Assembly: GCA_021442155.1 (NCBI GenBank)
Contig: CM038214.1
Span: forward strand, 20,981,808-21,045,807
Reading direction: 5' to 3'
DNA length: 64,000 nucleotides
From: Cymbidium sinense
Lineage: Eukaryota; Streptophyta; Magnoliopsida; Asparagales; Orchidaceae
Shown: positions 1 through 10,190 of the stretch, in pieces
How positions within the stretch are numbered: the stretch's first letter is position 1
Layout: the number at the start of each line of letters is the position of its first letter
Program-made: the position numbers and the translations under genes
The notes under the pieces: model-generated
Told to the model about the DNA's origin: nothing
Database searches by the model: none
What the model saw: only the letters and a program-made list of their open reading frames with translations

Positions 1-120
1 TATATTAATATAGACTAGGGCACAATACCATAATATACTAAAACATTTCAAAACATCTTATAACATCCAAAAGAAAACCTCATTGCATGCTCAAATATAT
101 GATGCTACCTTATATTATAA
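1..120. other. AT-rich non-repetitive edge sequence
   Basis: About 120 bases of AT-rich sequence without the heptamer pattern that starts just after it. No ORF and no family resemblance recognised. It is probably the tail of something continuing to the left of the window. Confidence 0.4.
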
Positions 121-649
121 TATATGATATTATAATATGATTTAGGTTAGGGTTTAGGGTATTTAAATCTCTAAACCAAGGGAAAGTCTCTTGAAGACAT
201 TTTCTTTAGCTACTATAACTATGTTAGGATTAGGTCATTCTTTAGATATACTCCTGATGACATCTTTATTCAAAGTTTTATGATTAGGGTTTACAATTTA
301 GGGCTAGTTTAGGGTTCAGGGTTAGTATAGGGTTAAGGGTTTAAGGTTAGTTTAGGGTTTAGGGTTTAGGGTAGGAGTTGTTTTTAAAGTTTTTTAAGGT
401 TGTAGGTTTTAAGGTTTAGGGTTTAGTGTTTTAGGTTTTAGGATTTCAGGTTTAGGGTTTATGGTTTAGGGTTTAAGGTTTAGGGTTTAGGCTTGAGGGT
501 TTAGGGTTTAGGGTTTTTGGTTAGGGTTTAGGGTTTAGTGTTGTGGGATTGCATGGTTTAAGGTTTAGGTTTAGGGTTTAGAGTTTAGCTTTAGCTTTAG
601 GTTTAAGATTTATGTTTTGGTTTAGGGTTTAGGGTTGTGGTTTGGATTT
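121..649 (+). repeat. Degenerate telomere-like TTTAGGG block
   Basis: From about 140 the sequence is dominated by TTTAGGG heptamers and one-step variants (TTTAGG, TTTTAGGG, TTAAGG), with TTTAGGG on the + strand. No run is long and perfect, so this is old interstitial telomere-like DNA rather than a functional chromosome end. It abuts the 3' UTR end of a GRP exon copy on the minus strand. Confidence 0.9.
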
Positions 650-1109
650 TTTTAACATAGAGAAAATTTAAATTCAACATTTTTCTTTTAATTTCATCAA
701 CCAAGTAGCACCTCAAGTTTTCTAAGACACAAGCAATGGGATAGATAAAAAATGAGCATCCATAGAGCAAATTAAAAACCCTACATAAGTAGAACCATCT
801 CTACTATAAAGACACAATTCTATAAGCAATAGAAGAGTCAGCCATACTTCAGTTTCCAGCCTCATTAACCACCTCTCTCAAGTAGTGGAATCCTCCATCA
901 TATATATGATCTATCCCTCCGCCACAACCATAATTGGAACCTCCAACGCCTCCCACCTCCATAACCATCGCTCTTACCACCACCTCCATATCCACTAGCA
1001 CCTCCATCCCCACCACCAGATGAAAACCACGCCTCCCTTCTCCACCACACTAGAACTAGATTGAGCCTAGTTGATGGTGAAGTTCGCCATCAAGGTTCTT
1101 CCCATTCTT
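650..1109 (-). pseudogene. GRP last-exon copy A (glycine-rich RNA-binding protein fragment)
   Basis: Read on the minus strand from 1109, the first codons give N-G-K-N-L-D-G, the end of an RRM as in plant GRP7/GRP8-type proteins. A one-base loss then disrupts the frame. The glycine-rich part is badly eroded, and the 3' UTR (ATTTTT, AAAACTTG, GGTTGATGAAAT landmarks) runs to about 655, where an A-run joins telomere-like DNA. There is no first exon, start codon or promoter, so it is a pseudogene fragment. The telomere-like block begins immediately upstream of the exon edge. Confidence 0.75.
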
Positions 1110-1310
1110 ATGGTTTAGCTTAGTTTAGGTATGTTTAGTCTGGTTAAGGGTTAGTATTTTAGGGTTTAGGATTTACAATTATAGGTTTTAGGGTTTAGGG
1201 TTTAGGGTTTAAGCTTTAGGCTTTAGGGTTTTAAGGTTTAGGGTTTAGGGTTTATGGTTTAGGGTTTTTGTTTAGGGTTTAGGGTTTAGGATTTAGGGTT
1301 TTTGTTTTTT
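1110..1310 (+). repeat. Telomere-like TTTAGGG block
   Basis: Degenerate TTTAGGG heptamers on the + strand directly upstream of GRP copy A in that copy's orientation. It ends in a T-run and an AAACTAAATAAATC junction before the AT-rich block. Confidence 0.85.
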
Positions 1311-3140
1311 TAAACTAAATAAATCAATAGGTTTAGGTTTATTTACTTTTTTAGATTATATTTTATTTATTTGAGTTTATTTTATATTTATTATTTTTTA
1401 TTTAATTTATTTATTTATTTTAGGTTTATATTTTAGTTTAGGTTTTATTTTAGTTTTTAGGTTTAAGTTTAATTTTAGTTGAATTTTATTTTTATTTAAT
1501 TTTAGGCTTAGGTTTTATTTTTTATTTTAGGTTTAGGTTTTAGGTTTTACTTTTAGTTTAGGTTTAGGTTTATTTTAAATTTATTTTATTTTATTTAAGG
1601 TTTAGTTTAGATTTAGGTTTTATTTATTTTAGTATTTTTATTTTAGGTTTAGGTATATTTTATTTTGTTTATTTTATTTTTATTTAGGTTTAGGTTTTAT
1701 TTTTAGTTTAAGATTTAGGTTTATTTTATTTATTTTAGTTAGTTTTGGTTTATTTTAAGGTTTAGGTTTTATTTAGTTTATTTTATTTTATTTTAAGTTT
1801 AATTTATTTTTTTTAGATTTTATTTTATTATTTTTAGTTTAGGTTTAGGTTTTAGTTTAAATTTTATTTTATTTTATTTTAATTTTATATACATAGGATT
1901 TTTTTATTTATCTTGTTAGGTTCATAGTTTTAGTTTAGGTTTTATGTTTAGGATTTAGGTTACTGGGGTAGGATTTAGCTTAAAGTGGGTTTAGTGTTAC
2001 TGATCACAAAGGGTTAGGGCTTGTTTAGGGTCTTGGCAAGATTTAGGGTCAGGGTTTTAGTCAGTGGCCTTTTTAGGGATTGTGGTAGGTAGCCTTCCCC
2101 AGCTCAGTAGTATGGTAGGCCTGGTACAGAGTTTTAAGGGTCCAGGGCCTAGGGCCTGGACTCAGTCAAGGTAGGTTTAGTAGGTTGTGGTAGGAATGTT
2201 ATGGTTTCTTAAAATAAACAAATGCTAGATTTTAGTTTATTTAATTTATTTTATTTATTTTGTTTAATTTATTTTAATTAGGTTTATTTTTATGTTTAGG
2301 TTTATGTTTATGTTTATTTCTATGTTTTATTTTATTTTATTTTAGGTTTAGGTTATTTTTTATTTTAGGTTTAGGTTTAAGTTTTATTTTGTTTTAGGTT
2401 TATGTTTGTTTTATATTTAGGTATTATTTTAAGTTTAGGTTTAGATTTATTTTAAATTTTAATTTTATTTAGTTTAGGGTAAAAAAAGTTTAAGTTTGGG
2501 TTTATATTTTAGTTTAGTTTATTTTGTTTAGTTTTTTGGTTATATTTTGGTTTTTTAGTTTAGGTTTAGTTATTTTTTATTTATTTCATGTTTTTTAGGT
2601 ATTTTTTTAAGTTTGGTTTTATTTAGTTTTATTTTAGGTTTATTTTAATTTTATTTTACATTTAGTTTTTTTATTTTATTTAGGTTATATCTTTAATTTT
2701 TTTATTTAAATTATTTTAGTTTAATTTAATTTTATTTTAATTTATTTACATAGTGGGTTGGTTTTAGGTTTTAGTTTTGGATTTATTTATTTTATTAAGT
2801 TTTTTTTTTCATTATTTTATTTTGTTTATTTAGTTTAGTTTAAGTTTTAGATTTTAGATTTTTAGGGTTTAGTTTAGGGTTTATGGTTATATGTTTAGGT
2901 TTAGGTTTAGGGTTTAGGGTTTTAGTGTTTATGGCTTCAGATTTAGGATTTGGGTTTAGGGATGATTTAGGGTTGTATCATACAGTTTGGGTTTGGGTTA
3001 GAGTTTTTTTTGTTTTTTAATTATTTTTTTAAATTAAGTAAACTAGTAGGTTTAGGTATATTTAGTTTAATTTTTTTATTTTAGTTTAATTTATTTTTAT
3101 TTTATTTTATTTTTTAGTTTTATTTATTTTAGTTTATTTG
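1311..3140. repeat. AT-rich TTTATTTTAGGTTTAGG arrays with telomere-like islands
   Basis: Mostly TTTA, TTTTA and TTTAGG words in irregular order. A G-richer degenerate island lies at about 1970-2210 (words such as GGGTTAGGG and GTGGTAGG) and another TTTAGGG island at 2850-3010. A junction with AAATTAAGTAAACTAGTAGG sits near 3030. No ORF of note; frames are closed by TAG and TAA words of the repeat itself. Confidence 0.8.
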
Positions 3141-3144
3141 TGAA

Positions 3145-3515
3145 GTGTAATTTTGTTGTAAAGTATAGTGGTGGTTAAGTGAACAAGTCATTAAAAAAGA
3201 TGATATTTAATCTATTGTTCAAAATGATGGTGAAATAGATGGAGAGGTTATTAGTAGAATTCAAGTTGGATTGTTGAAGTGGAGGAATGCCGCCTATTGT
3301 GTGATAGAAAAGTATCGCTTAAACTAAGGGAATATTTTATAAGATGGAGGTAAGACTGCAATGATTTATGGTGTAATGCCAATAAAGAGAAGCATGAGAC
3401 TAAGTTAAGTGTTGTAGAGATGAGGATGAGGTGGATTAGTTGACTCTTGAGATAAAATGCAAAATGTGTATGTTGAAAAGGTTGGAGTAGGTGGTAGATA
3501 AAATTAGTTTGGGTC
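3145..3515 (+). pseudogene. LINE (non-LTR retrotransposon) reverse transcriptase C-terminal remnant
   Basis: This 370-base island differs sharply in composition from the repeats around it. On the + strand one frame (about 3200-3330) reads SIVQNDGEIDGEV, ISRIQVG and LKWRNA. Another frame near 3385-3430 reads KHETKLSVVEMRM. These match the conserved C-terminal part of reverse transcriptases of RTE-like plant LINEs, where the pattern is a Q-x-D-G-E-I segment, an R-I-x-x-G-W-x-K-W-R segment, then L-S-V-x-E-M-R-M. Several stops and at least one frameshift separate the blocks, so it is dead. The catalytic YADD region is not present. Family assignment rests on motif memory, not a search. Confidence 0.7.
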
Positions 3516-4896
3516 ATTTATTTTTAGGTTTAGGTTTAAGTTTTATTTACTTTAGTTTAGTTTATTTTAGTTTATCTTTAGATTTATTTTATTTTGTTTA
3601 TTTTATTTTTATTTTGAGTTTAGTTTTTAGTTTTAGTTTATAATTTGTGCTATATTTTTTATTTATCTTAGGATTTTTATTTAGGTTTAGGTTTTTATTT
3701 AGTTTTTATTTTATTTTATTTTAGGTTTATTTTATTTTCATTTTACATTTAGTTTTTATTTTATTTAGGTTTTCTATTTTTAGGTTTATTTTATTTTTTC
3801 AGTTTAGTTTAGGTTTTATTTATTTAATGTTAGTTTACCTTTGATTTTATTTTATTTTATTTTAGCTTTAGGATTAGGTTTAGATTTTAGTTTAGGTTTA
3901 GTTTTATTTTATTTTATTTTTATTAGGTTTAGTTTATTTATTTATTTTATTTGGGTTTTATTTAGTTTAAATTTAGTTTTAGATTTCTAATGTTTAGGGT
4001 TTTTAGGGTTTAGGGTTTAGGGTAAGGTTTAGTGTTAGGGTTTGGGTAGGGTTAGTTTGGGTGGGGTTTAGGGTTTGGTTTTTAGGATTTAGGGTTTAGG
4101 GTTTTATTTATTTATTTGTTTTAAATAAAGCAAACCCAAGTTTTAGGATTATTTAGTTTATTTATTCTTTATTTTATTTTAGTTCATTTATTTTATTTTA
4201 TTTAATTTAGTTTATTAATTGGATTTATTTTATTTTATTTTGGGTTTAGGTTTAGGTTTATTTTAGTTTATTTTATTTTATCTTTTTTAGTAGGTTTTAT
4301 TTTATTTTAAGTTTAGGGTAGGGTTGAGGTTTAGGGATGCTGAAGGGTCAGTCAGGGTTTAGGGAGGATTTAGGGTTTTAGGGTTTATGATAGGGTAGGT
4401 TTAGTAAGTAGGTTTGGGTTTGGATCTGGAATAGTGTAGCATTTAAAGTTTAGGGTTAAGTATTTAGGGTTTAGAATCTTAAACCAAGCAAAAAAGAGTA
4501 GGTTATATTTTAGTAGTTATTACCATTTATTTTAGTTTATTTATTTATTTTATCTAGGTTTTATTTATTTTATTATTTTAGTAAGTTTATGTTAGTATAG
4601 GTTTTTTTGTGGTTGATCAGTTTAGTGTTGGGTTTTAGGTTTAGTTTTAGGATGTTGGTTTTAGGGTTAGTTTAGGTTTATTGTTTTGGTTTGGTTTGTT
4701 TTAGGGTTTAGGGTTTAGGTTTGGGGTTTGGTTTTAAGTTTTGTGGGATTAGGTTTATGGTTTAGGTTTAGGGTATAGGGTTAGTTTTAGGGTTTAGGGT
4801 TAGGGCTTTTTTATTTTTTTTATTCTTTTGTTTTTTAGTTTCAGGGTTTAGGGTTTAGGTTTTAGTTTAGAGTTTAGGGTTTTGGTTTTGTTTTTT
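3516..4896. repeat. Alternating AT-rich and TTTAGGG-like blocks
   Basis: AT-rich TTTATTTTAGG words at about 3516-3985, a telomere-like island at 3990-4110, AT-rich again at 4130-4300, a G-richer degenerate stretch at 4300-4480, a short AT-rich block, then a telomere-like island from about 4620 to the GRP copy. A TTAAATAAAGCAAACC junction variant lies near 4120. No genes seen. Confidence 0.8.
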
Positions 4897-5338
4897 AAAA
4901 ATAGAATAAATTTAGATTTAACATTTCTTCTTTTTTATTTCATCGACCAAGTAACACGCTAAGTTTTAAACACAATATGACATAGATAAAAATGAGCATA
5001 GAGCAAATCAAAAGCCTAGATAACTAGAACCATCTCTATGAAAGACACGCCCATAAGCAAGATTGGATGGACCGTTGTTTATTTTCACCAGTTCCCATCA
5101 AAACTACCCCGGCCTCTTCAGTAGAAGGATCGACCATCATATCCTTGATCTCTTCCTCCGCCACCACCACGGCTGTAACCTCCATCGCTCCTCCGGCCTA
5201 CATAACCACCAATCAGCACCACCTCCATACCCACCAGACCTCCACCACCCACCACCATCAGGATAACCACCACCTCCACCTTCTCCACCAGATCTGGGAT
5301 TGAGCAATGATGACATTCTGAAGCTTCTTCCCATTCTT
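4897..5338 (-). pseudogene. GRP last-exon copy B
   Basis: Minus-strand copy beginning at about 5338, next to telomere-like DNA. A deletion has removed much of the L-D-G-R-N-I-T-V segment and shifts the frame, but the glycine-rich region (GGYGGG-type codons) and the YSRG-like tail can be followed in broken frames. The 3' UTR continues to an A/T-run at about 4900. Overlapping long frames on both strands here are by-products of GGN/CCN-rich sequence. Confidence 0.75.
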
Positions 5339-6089
5339 AGGGTTTAGGTTTAGGTTTAGGTTTAGGTTTATTAGTTTTTAGTGTTTAAATTTATTTTTTA
5401 ATTTATTTAATTACGTTTAGGTTTAAGGTTTATGGTTTAGGTTTTATGGTTTAGGGTTGTGGTTTGGGTTTAGGGTTTGGGTTTAGGGTTTTTAGGTTTT
5501 AGGGTTAGGGTTTAGTTTTTATGTTATAGATTTGTTAGGGTTTTATTGTTTAGGGTTTAGGATTTGGGGTTTAGGGTTGTAATATTTGCAGTCACAGCCA
5601 GGGTTTAGGGTTTAGGGTTTTAATTAAGTAAATGGTAGGTTTAGGTTTATTTAGTTTTTACTTTACTTTTTATTTTATTTAGGTTTTTTATTTTATTTAG
5701 TTTAGTTTATTTATTTTAGTTTAGGTTTTTTTATTTTAGTTTATCTTTAGGTTTAGGTTTACATGTTTATTTTAAGTATAGTTATATTTTTTATTTTATT
5801 TTAGGTTTATTTTTTTTATTTTACATTTAGGTTTAGGTTTTATTTTATTTTTTCAATTTAGGTTTTAAGTTTTTATTTTAGGTTTATTTTAAGTTTTATT
5901 TTTAGTTTATGTTTATGTTTATTTTATTTTATTTTATTTTATTTAGTTTAGGTTTAGGTTTAGTTTATTTTAGGTTTAAGTTTAGCTTTTATTTATTTTA
6001 GTTTATTTTAGTGTAGGTTTAGTTTATTTTATTTTTTATTTTAGGTTTAAGTTTTTTTTAGGTTTTGGTTTAGAGTTTAGGGTTTTTGG
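5339..6089. repeat. Telomere-like block followed by AT-rich block
   Basis: Starts with four consecutive TTTAGG-type hexamers directly at the edge of GRP copy B and grades into TTTAGGG-like heptamers to about 5620. The junction motif AATTAAGTAAATGGTAGG follows, then AT-rich TTTATTTTAGGTTTAGG words to 6060. No gene. Confidence 0.8.
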
Positions 6090-6549
6090 TAGTTTTTTTA
6101 ACAAAGAATAAATTTAGTATCAACATTTCTTCTTCTCGATTTCATCAACTAAGTAACACACCAAGTTTTCTAAGACACAAGCGACGACATAGATAAAAAA
6201 TGAGCATGCATAGAGCAAAGTAAAAACCTTAGATAACTAGAATCGTCCCTAATGTAAAGACACAATTACATAAGAAGAAAATCAGATTAGTCATTCTTTA
6301 GCTTCCATCAGAACCACCTCGACCTCTCGAGTAGCGGGATTGACTATCATATAAATTCTCTCTCCCTCCGCCACCACCACTGTTGTAACCTCCATCACTC
6401 CTCCTGCCTACATAACCAGCACTGCTCTGACCACCACCTCCATATCCACAAGACTCCAAATCCCCACAACCACTATGATAACCACACCCTTCCACCACTA
6501 GATCTAGATTAAGCTTGATGGTGATGTTCTTATCATCAAGGCCCATTCT
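6090..6549 (-). pseudogene. GRP last-exon copy C, with an 82-codon residual ORF
   Basis: The best-preserved minus-strand copy. Relative to the other copies about 4 bases are missing just after the exon edge. As a result an ATG at 6546 is in frame with the glycine-rich tail, giving 82 codons ending at 6298. The tail contains SAGYVGRRSDGGYNSGGGGG and ends SRYSRGRGGSDGS, like the C-terminus of plant glycine-rich RNA-binding proteins. The RRM is absent, so RNA binding by the usual domain is impossible. The 3' UTR runs to about 6100. No promoter seen; treat as a fragment unless expression is shown. Confidence 0.75.
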
Positions 6550-9500
6550 GGGTTTAAGTTTAGGTTTAGGTTTATTTTATTTAAAGTTTAGGTTTATTTT
6601 TAAATTTATTTAGTTACTTTAGGTTTAGGTTTAGGGTTTGGGGTTTATGGTTTACAGTTTAGGGTTTTTGGTTTATAGTTTAGGGTTTAGGATTTAGGGT
6701 TTGGGTTTATAGTTTATGCTTTTAGTGTTTAGGGTTGTGATTAGGGTTTTTAGGGTTTAGGGTGTAGGTTTAGGTTTAGGGTTTAGGGTTTAGGGCTTAG
6801 GGTTTAGGATCTAGTGTTTAAGGTTTTTTTAATTAAGTAAACTTATAGGTTTAGGATTATTTAGTATATTTAGTTTATTTTTATTTATTTTAGTTTACTT
6901 CATTTTATTTTTATTTATGTTTATTTTTTTTTTATTTTATTTAGTTTAGTTTATTTCTTTAGGTTTATTTATTTTAGTTTAGGTTTTATTTCAGTTTATT
7001 TTTTTGTTTAGGTTTAGGTTTAGGTTTAGTTTATTTTTAGTTGAGTTCATTAATATTTACATTTTAGGTTTAGGTTTTATTTTTTATTTTATGTTTAGTT
7101 TAGGTTTTATTTTTTATTTTTTAAGTTTAGGTTTTAAGTTTTATTTTAGGTTTATTTTTAGGTTTTATTTTAGTTTAGGTGTTGGTTTACTTTTAGTCTA
7201 TTTTATTTTATTTAGGTTAGCTTTAGTTTATTTTAGGTTTAGGTTTAAATTTTATTTATTTTAGTTTAGGTTTAGGTTTATTTTATTTTATTTATTTTAT
7301 TTTTATTTTAGGTTTAGTTTTAGTTTATGATTTAGGTTTTATTTTTATTTAATTTTATGTTTTTTAGGTTTATTTTTTTTGTTTAGTTTTTATTTAATTT
7401 TATTTTATTTTAAGTTTATTTTATTTTTTATTTTACGTTTAGTTTTAGTTTATTTAGGTTTAATTTATTTTAGTTTAGTTTAGGTTTTTTATTTATTTTA
7501 TTTTAGTTTTTATTTTAATTTAGGTTTAGTTTTATTTTATTTATTTTATTATTTTTTTTCTTTATTTTATTTATTCATTTTAGGTTTATTTAAGCTATAT
7601 TTTAGGAAGTTAAGGTGTGGGTTGTTTCTGGGGTTAGGGTCAGGGTTTAGGGTTTAGGGTTTAAGAGGTTTAGGGTTTGGGGCACACATTTAGCCTCAGG
7701 CTTTGGGGATTTAGCATTTAGGGGGCCCAGGGTCATAGGGTGGTCAGTGGGGGTAAAGTTTATGGTTTGGCTAGTGGGGGTCAGGGTTGTGTTTGGGCTT
7801 GGGGTGGTTAGAGCCCAGAGTGGTGTAGAGCCTGGTAGGTCAGGTCAGTATAGATGTTTAGGGTTTAGTGGGGTTTGGGGTTTAGGTTTAGGGGTTTAGG
7901 TCAGAGTGTGGTTTGGGGTTAGTTTAGATCCAGGTTGAGGGTTTGAGTTTGTGGATTTTGTATTGTTTAGGGTAAGTCTGGTAAGGGTTTTTTTAATTAA
8001 GTAAACCAGAGTTTTATTTAGGTTAATTATTATTTTATTTAGGTTTATTTTTATTTTTATTTAGTTTAGTTTATCTATTTTAGTTTTATTTTCTTTTAGT
8101 TTTGGTTTTTTATTGTAGTTTATTTTTTAGGTTTAGGTTTAGGTTTATGATTATTTTTATGTTTAGTTTTATTTTTATTTTATTTTTTAGGTTTAGGTTT
8201 TATTTTTTATTTTAGGGTTTAGGTTTAGGTTTTTATTTTATTTTTTTATAGGTTTTTATTTTAGGTTTATTTTTAGGTTTTATTTTTTAGTTTAGGTTTA
8301 GGTTTATTTTTAGTTTATTTTATTTTATTTAGTTTAGAGTTTAGGTTCAATTTATTTTTGGTTTTGGTTTAGGTTTTATTTATTTTAGTTTAGTGTATTT
8401 TAGTTTAGGTCTAGGTTTATTTTATTTTATTTATTTTAGGTTTAGGTTTTTTTGTTTAGGGTTTACATTTTATTTTTTATTTGTTTTTAGATTTAATTTT
8501 TATGTTTATTTTTTAGGTTTAGTTTTTTATTTAGTTTATATTTTATTACATTTTAGGTTTATTTTATTTTTATTTCACGTTTGGGTTTTATTTTATTTAA
8601 ATTTATTATTTTTAGGTTTATTTTTTGTAGTTGAGTTTAGGTTTTAATTTAATTTATTTTAGTTTAGTTTTATTTTTTATTATATTATATTTTTAGATTT
8701 AAGTTTTAGTTTAGGTTTTAATTTTATTTATTTTATTATTTTATTTATGTTTAGGTTTTTTTTATTATTTTATTTTTAGGTTTTAGGGTTTAGGGTTTAG
8801 GGTTTGGGGTTTAGAGTTTAGGGTTTAGGTCAAGTTTGTTTAGGTGTGGTAGAATTTAGGGTTTAAGGAGGGTAGGGTGCAGGTGGCTGGAGGGTCAAGG
8901 TATGGTGGGCTTAGGGACAGAGTATTTTCTTAATATTTTATATTTTGTTATTTAGGGCCCAGGTCTAAGTTTAGAGTTTAGGGATGATGTTTATGGTTTA
9001 AGAAGGAGTGGAGGGTTTAGTTTAGGGTTGTGCCTAGGGTTAGTTTTAGGCTTTAGGGTTTAAGGCTTAGTGTTGAGGATTTAGGGTTTAGAGGTATTTT
9101 TTTTAAAATTACAACCCCAGGTCCGTTAGTTTAGGGTTAGTTTAGATTTAGGTTTTAGTGTTTTTTTAATTTTTATTTAGGATTGAGGGTTTAGGGTTGT
9201 AGGTTTAGGGTTTAGGGTCTAAGGGTTTATGGTTTATGGTTTAAGTTTTAAAAAAAATGTTAGTATTTATTATATTTAGTTTATTTTTTATTTATTTTAG
9301 TTTACTTTATTTTTTATTTTTATTTAGGTTTTTTTTAGCTTATTTTTTTATTTTAGGTTTATTTATTTTAATTTAGGTTTTTTTATTTTAGTTTATTTTT
9401 AAGGTTTAGGTTTAGGTTTATTTTTTAGTTGAGTTTTATTTTTATTTTATTTTTTAGGTTTAGGTTTTATTTTTTATTTTATTTTTTAGGTTTAGGTTAT

Positions 9501-9779
9501 AGGGTTTTATTTTAGGTTTATTTTTAGGTTTTATTTTTTTTTGTTTAGGTTTAGGTTTATTTTTAGTTTATTTTATTTTATTTAGTTTAGGTTTAGTTGA
9601 TTTTAGGTTTAGGTTTCTATTTATTTTAGTTTAGGTTTAGGTTTATTTTATTTTATTTTAGTTGAAGTTTTTTTAGTTTAGGGTTTAATTTTTAATTTTT
9701 ATTTATTGTTAGGTTTATTTTTTAGGTTTATGTTTTTATTTAGTCTTTAATTTACTTTATTTTTATTTTATGTTTAATT
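6550..9779. repeat. Three further rounds of telomere-like and AT-rich blocks
   Basis: Telomere-like at 6550-6830, AT-rich at 6860-7610, G-richer degenerate telomere-like at 7610-7985, AT-rich at 8010-8770, telomere-like and G-richer at 8770-9240, and AT-rich at 9250-9779. Junction motifs of the TTAATTAAGTAAAC type occur at about 6830 and 7985. The long F/L/Y-rich frames at 7004-7264 and 8393-8647 are translations of TTTAGGTTTATTTT repeats and not genes. Confidence 0.8.
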
Positions 9780-10190
9780 TAAGGATGAAATGTTTGATTT
9801 GATTTGCAACTCGCTGCAGAGAAATTTGATTTGATTTATTGATCTATGATTTGGTGCTCCGCTAGGGATGAAAAAGTGAACTCTCCATTAGGGGAGCAAG
9901 TTCAAGTCATCCACTGAGAAAAAGAGGTTGTGAAATCCGTTGGGGGATTAGAATTCGGAATTCGCTAGGGATGAAAATGTGAACACTCCGCTAGGGGAGC
10001 AAGTTCAAATTGGATTGAATTGATTCCGCTTAGGGAACCATAGAGATTTGCATCTCATTGAGGAGAAGTGGGTTAATTTGATTGATTGATTGTTTGATTA
10101 TTTTGATTGTTTGATTAGATTTGTTTTCTTTGATTAGTTTGACTCTACCGACGGAGGAGGGTTGAATTTGTTTTAGATTTTAATTTTAAA
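9780..10190. repeat. Left arm, outer part: two ~100-bp units with small hairpins
   Basis: Two related units contain CGCTAGGGATGAAAA followed by a hairpin of the form GAAC..CTCC-loop-GGAG..GTTC, at 9878-9903 and 9981-10005, about 100 bases apart. The arms CTCC/GGAG are the same in both, while the loop reads ATTAGG in one and GCTAGG in the other. The function is unknown; it is probably the outer non-coding arm of the gypsy element. Confidence 0.55.

Noticed and set aside
7004..8647. Long F/L/Y-rich plus-strand frames (7004-7264, 8393-8647) that look like membrane proteins
   Set aside because: They are direct translations of TTTAGGTTTATTTT words; the hydrophobicity follows from T-rich codons, and there is no start context or conserved motif.
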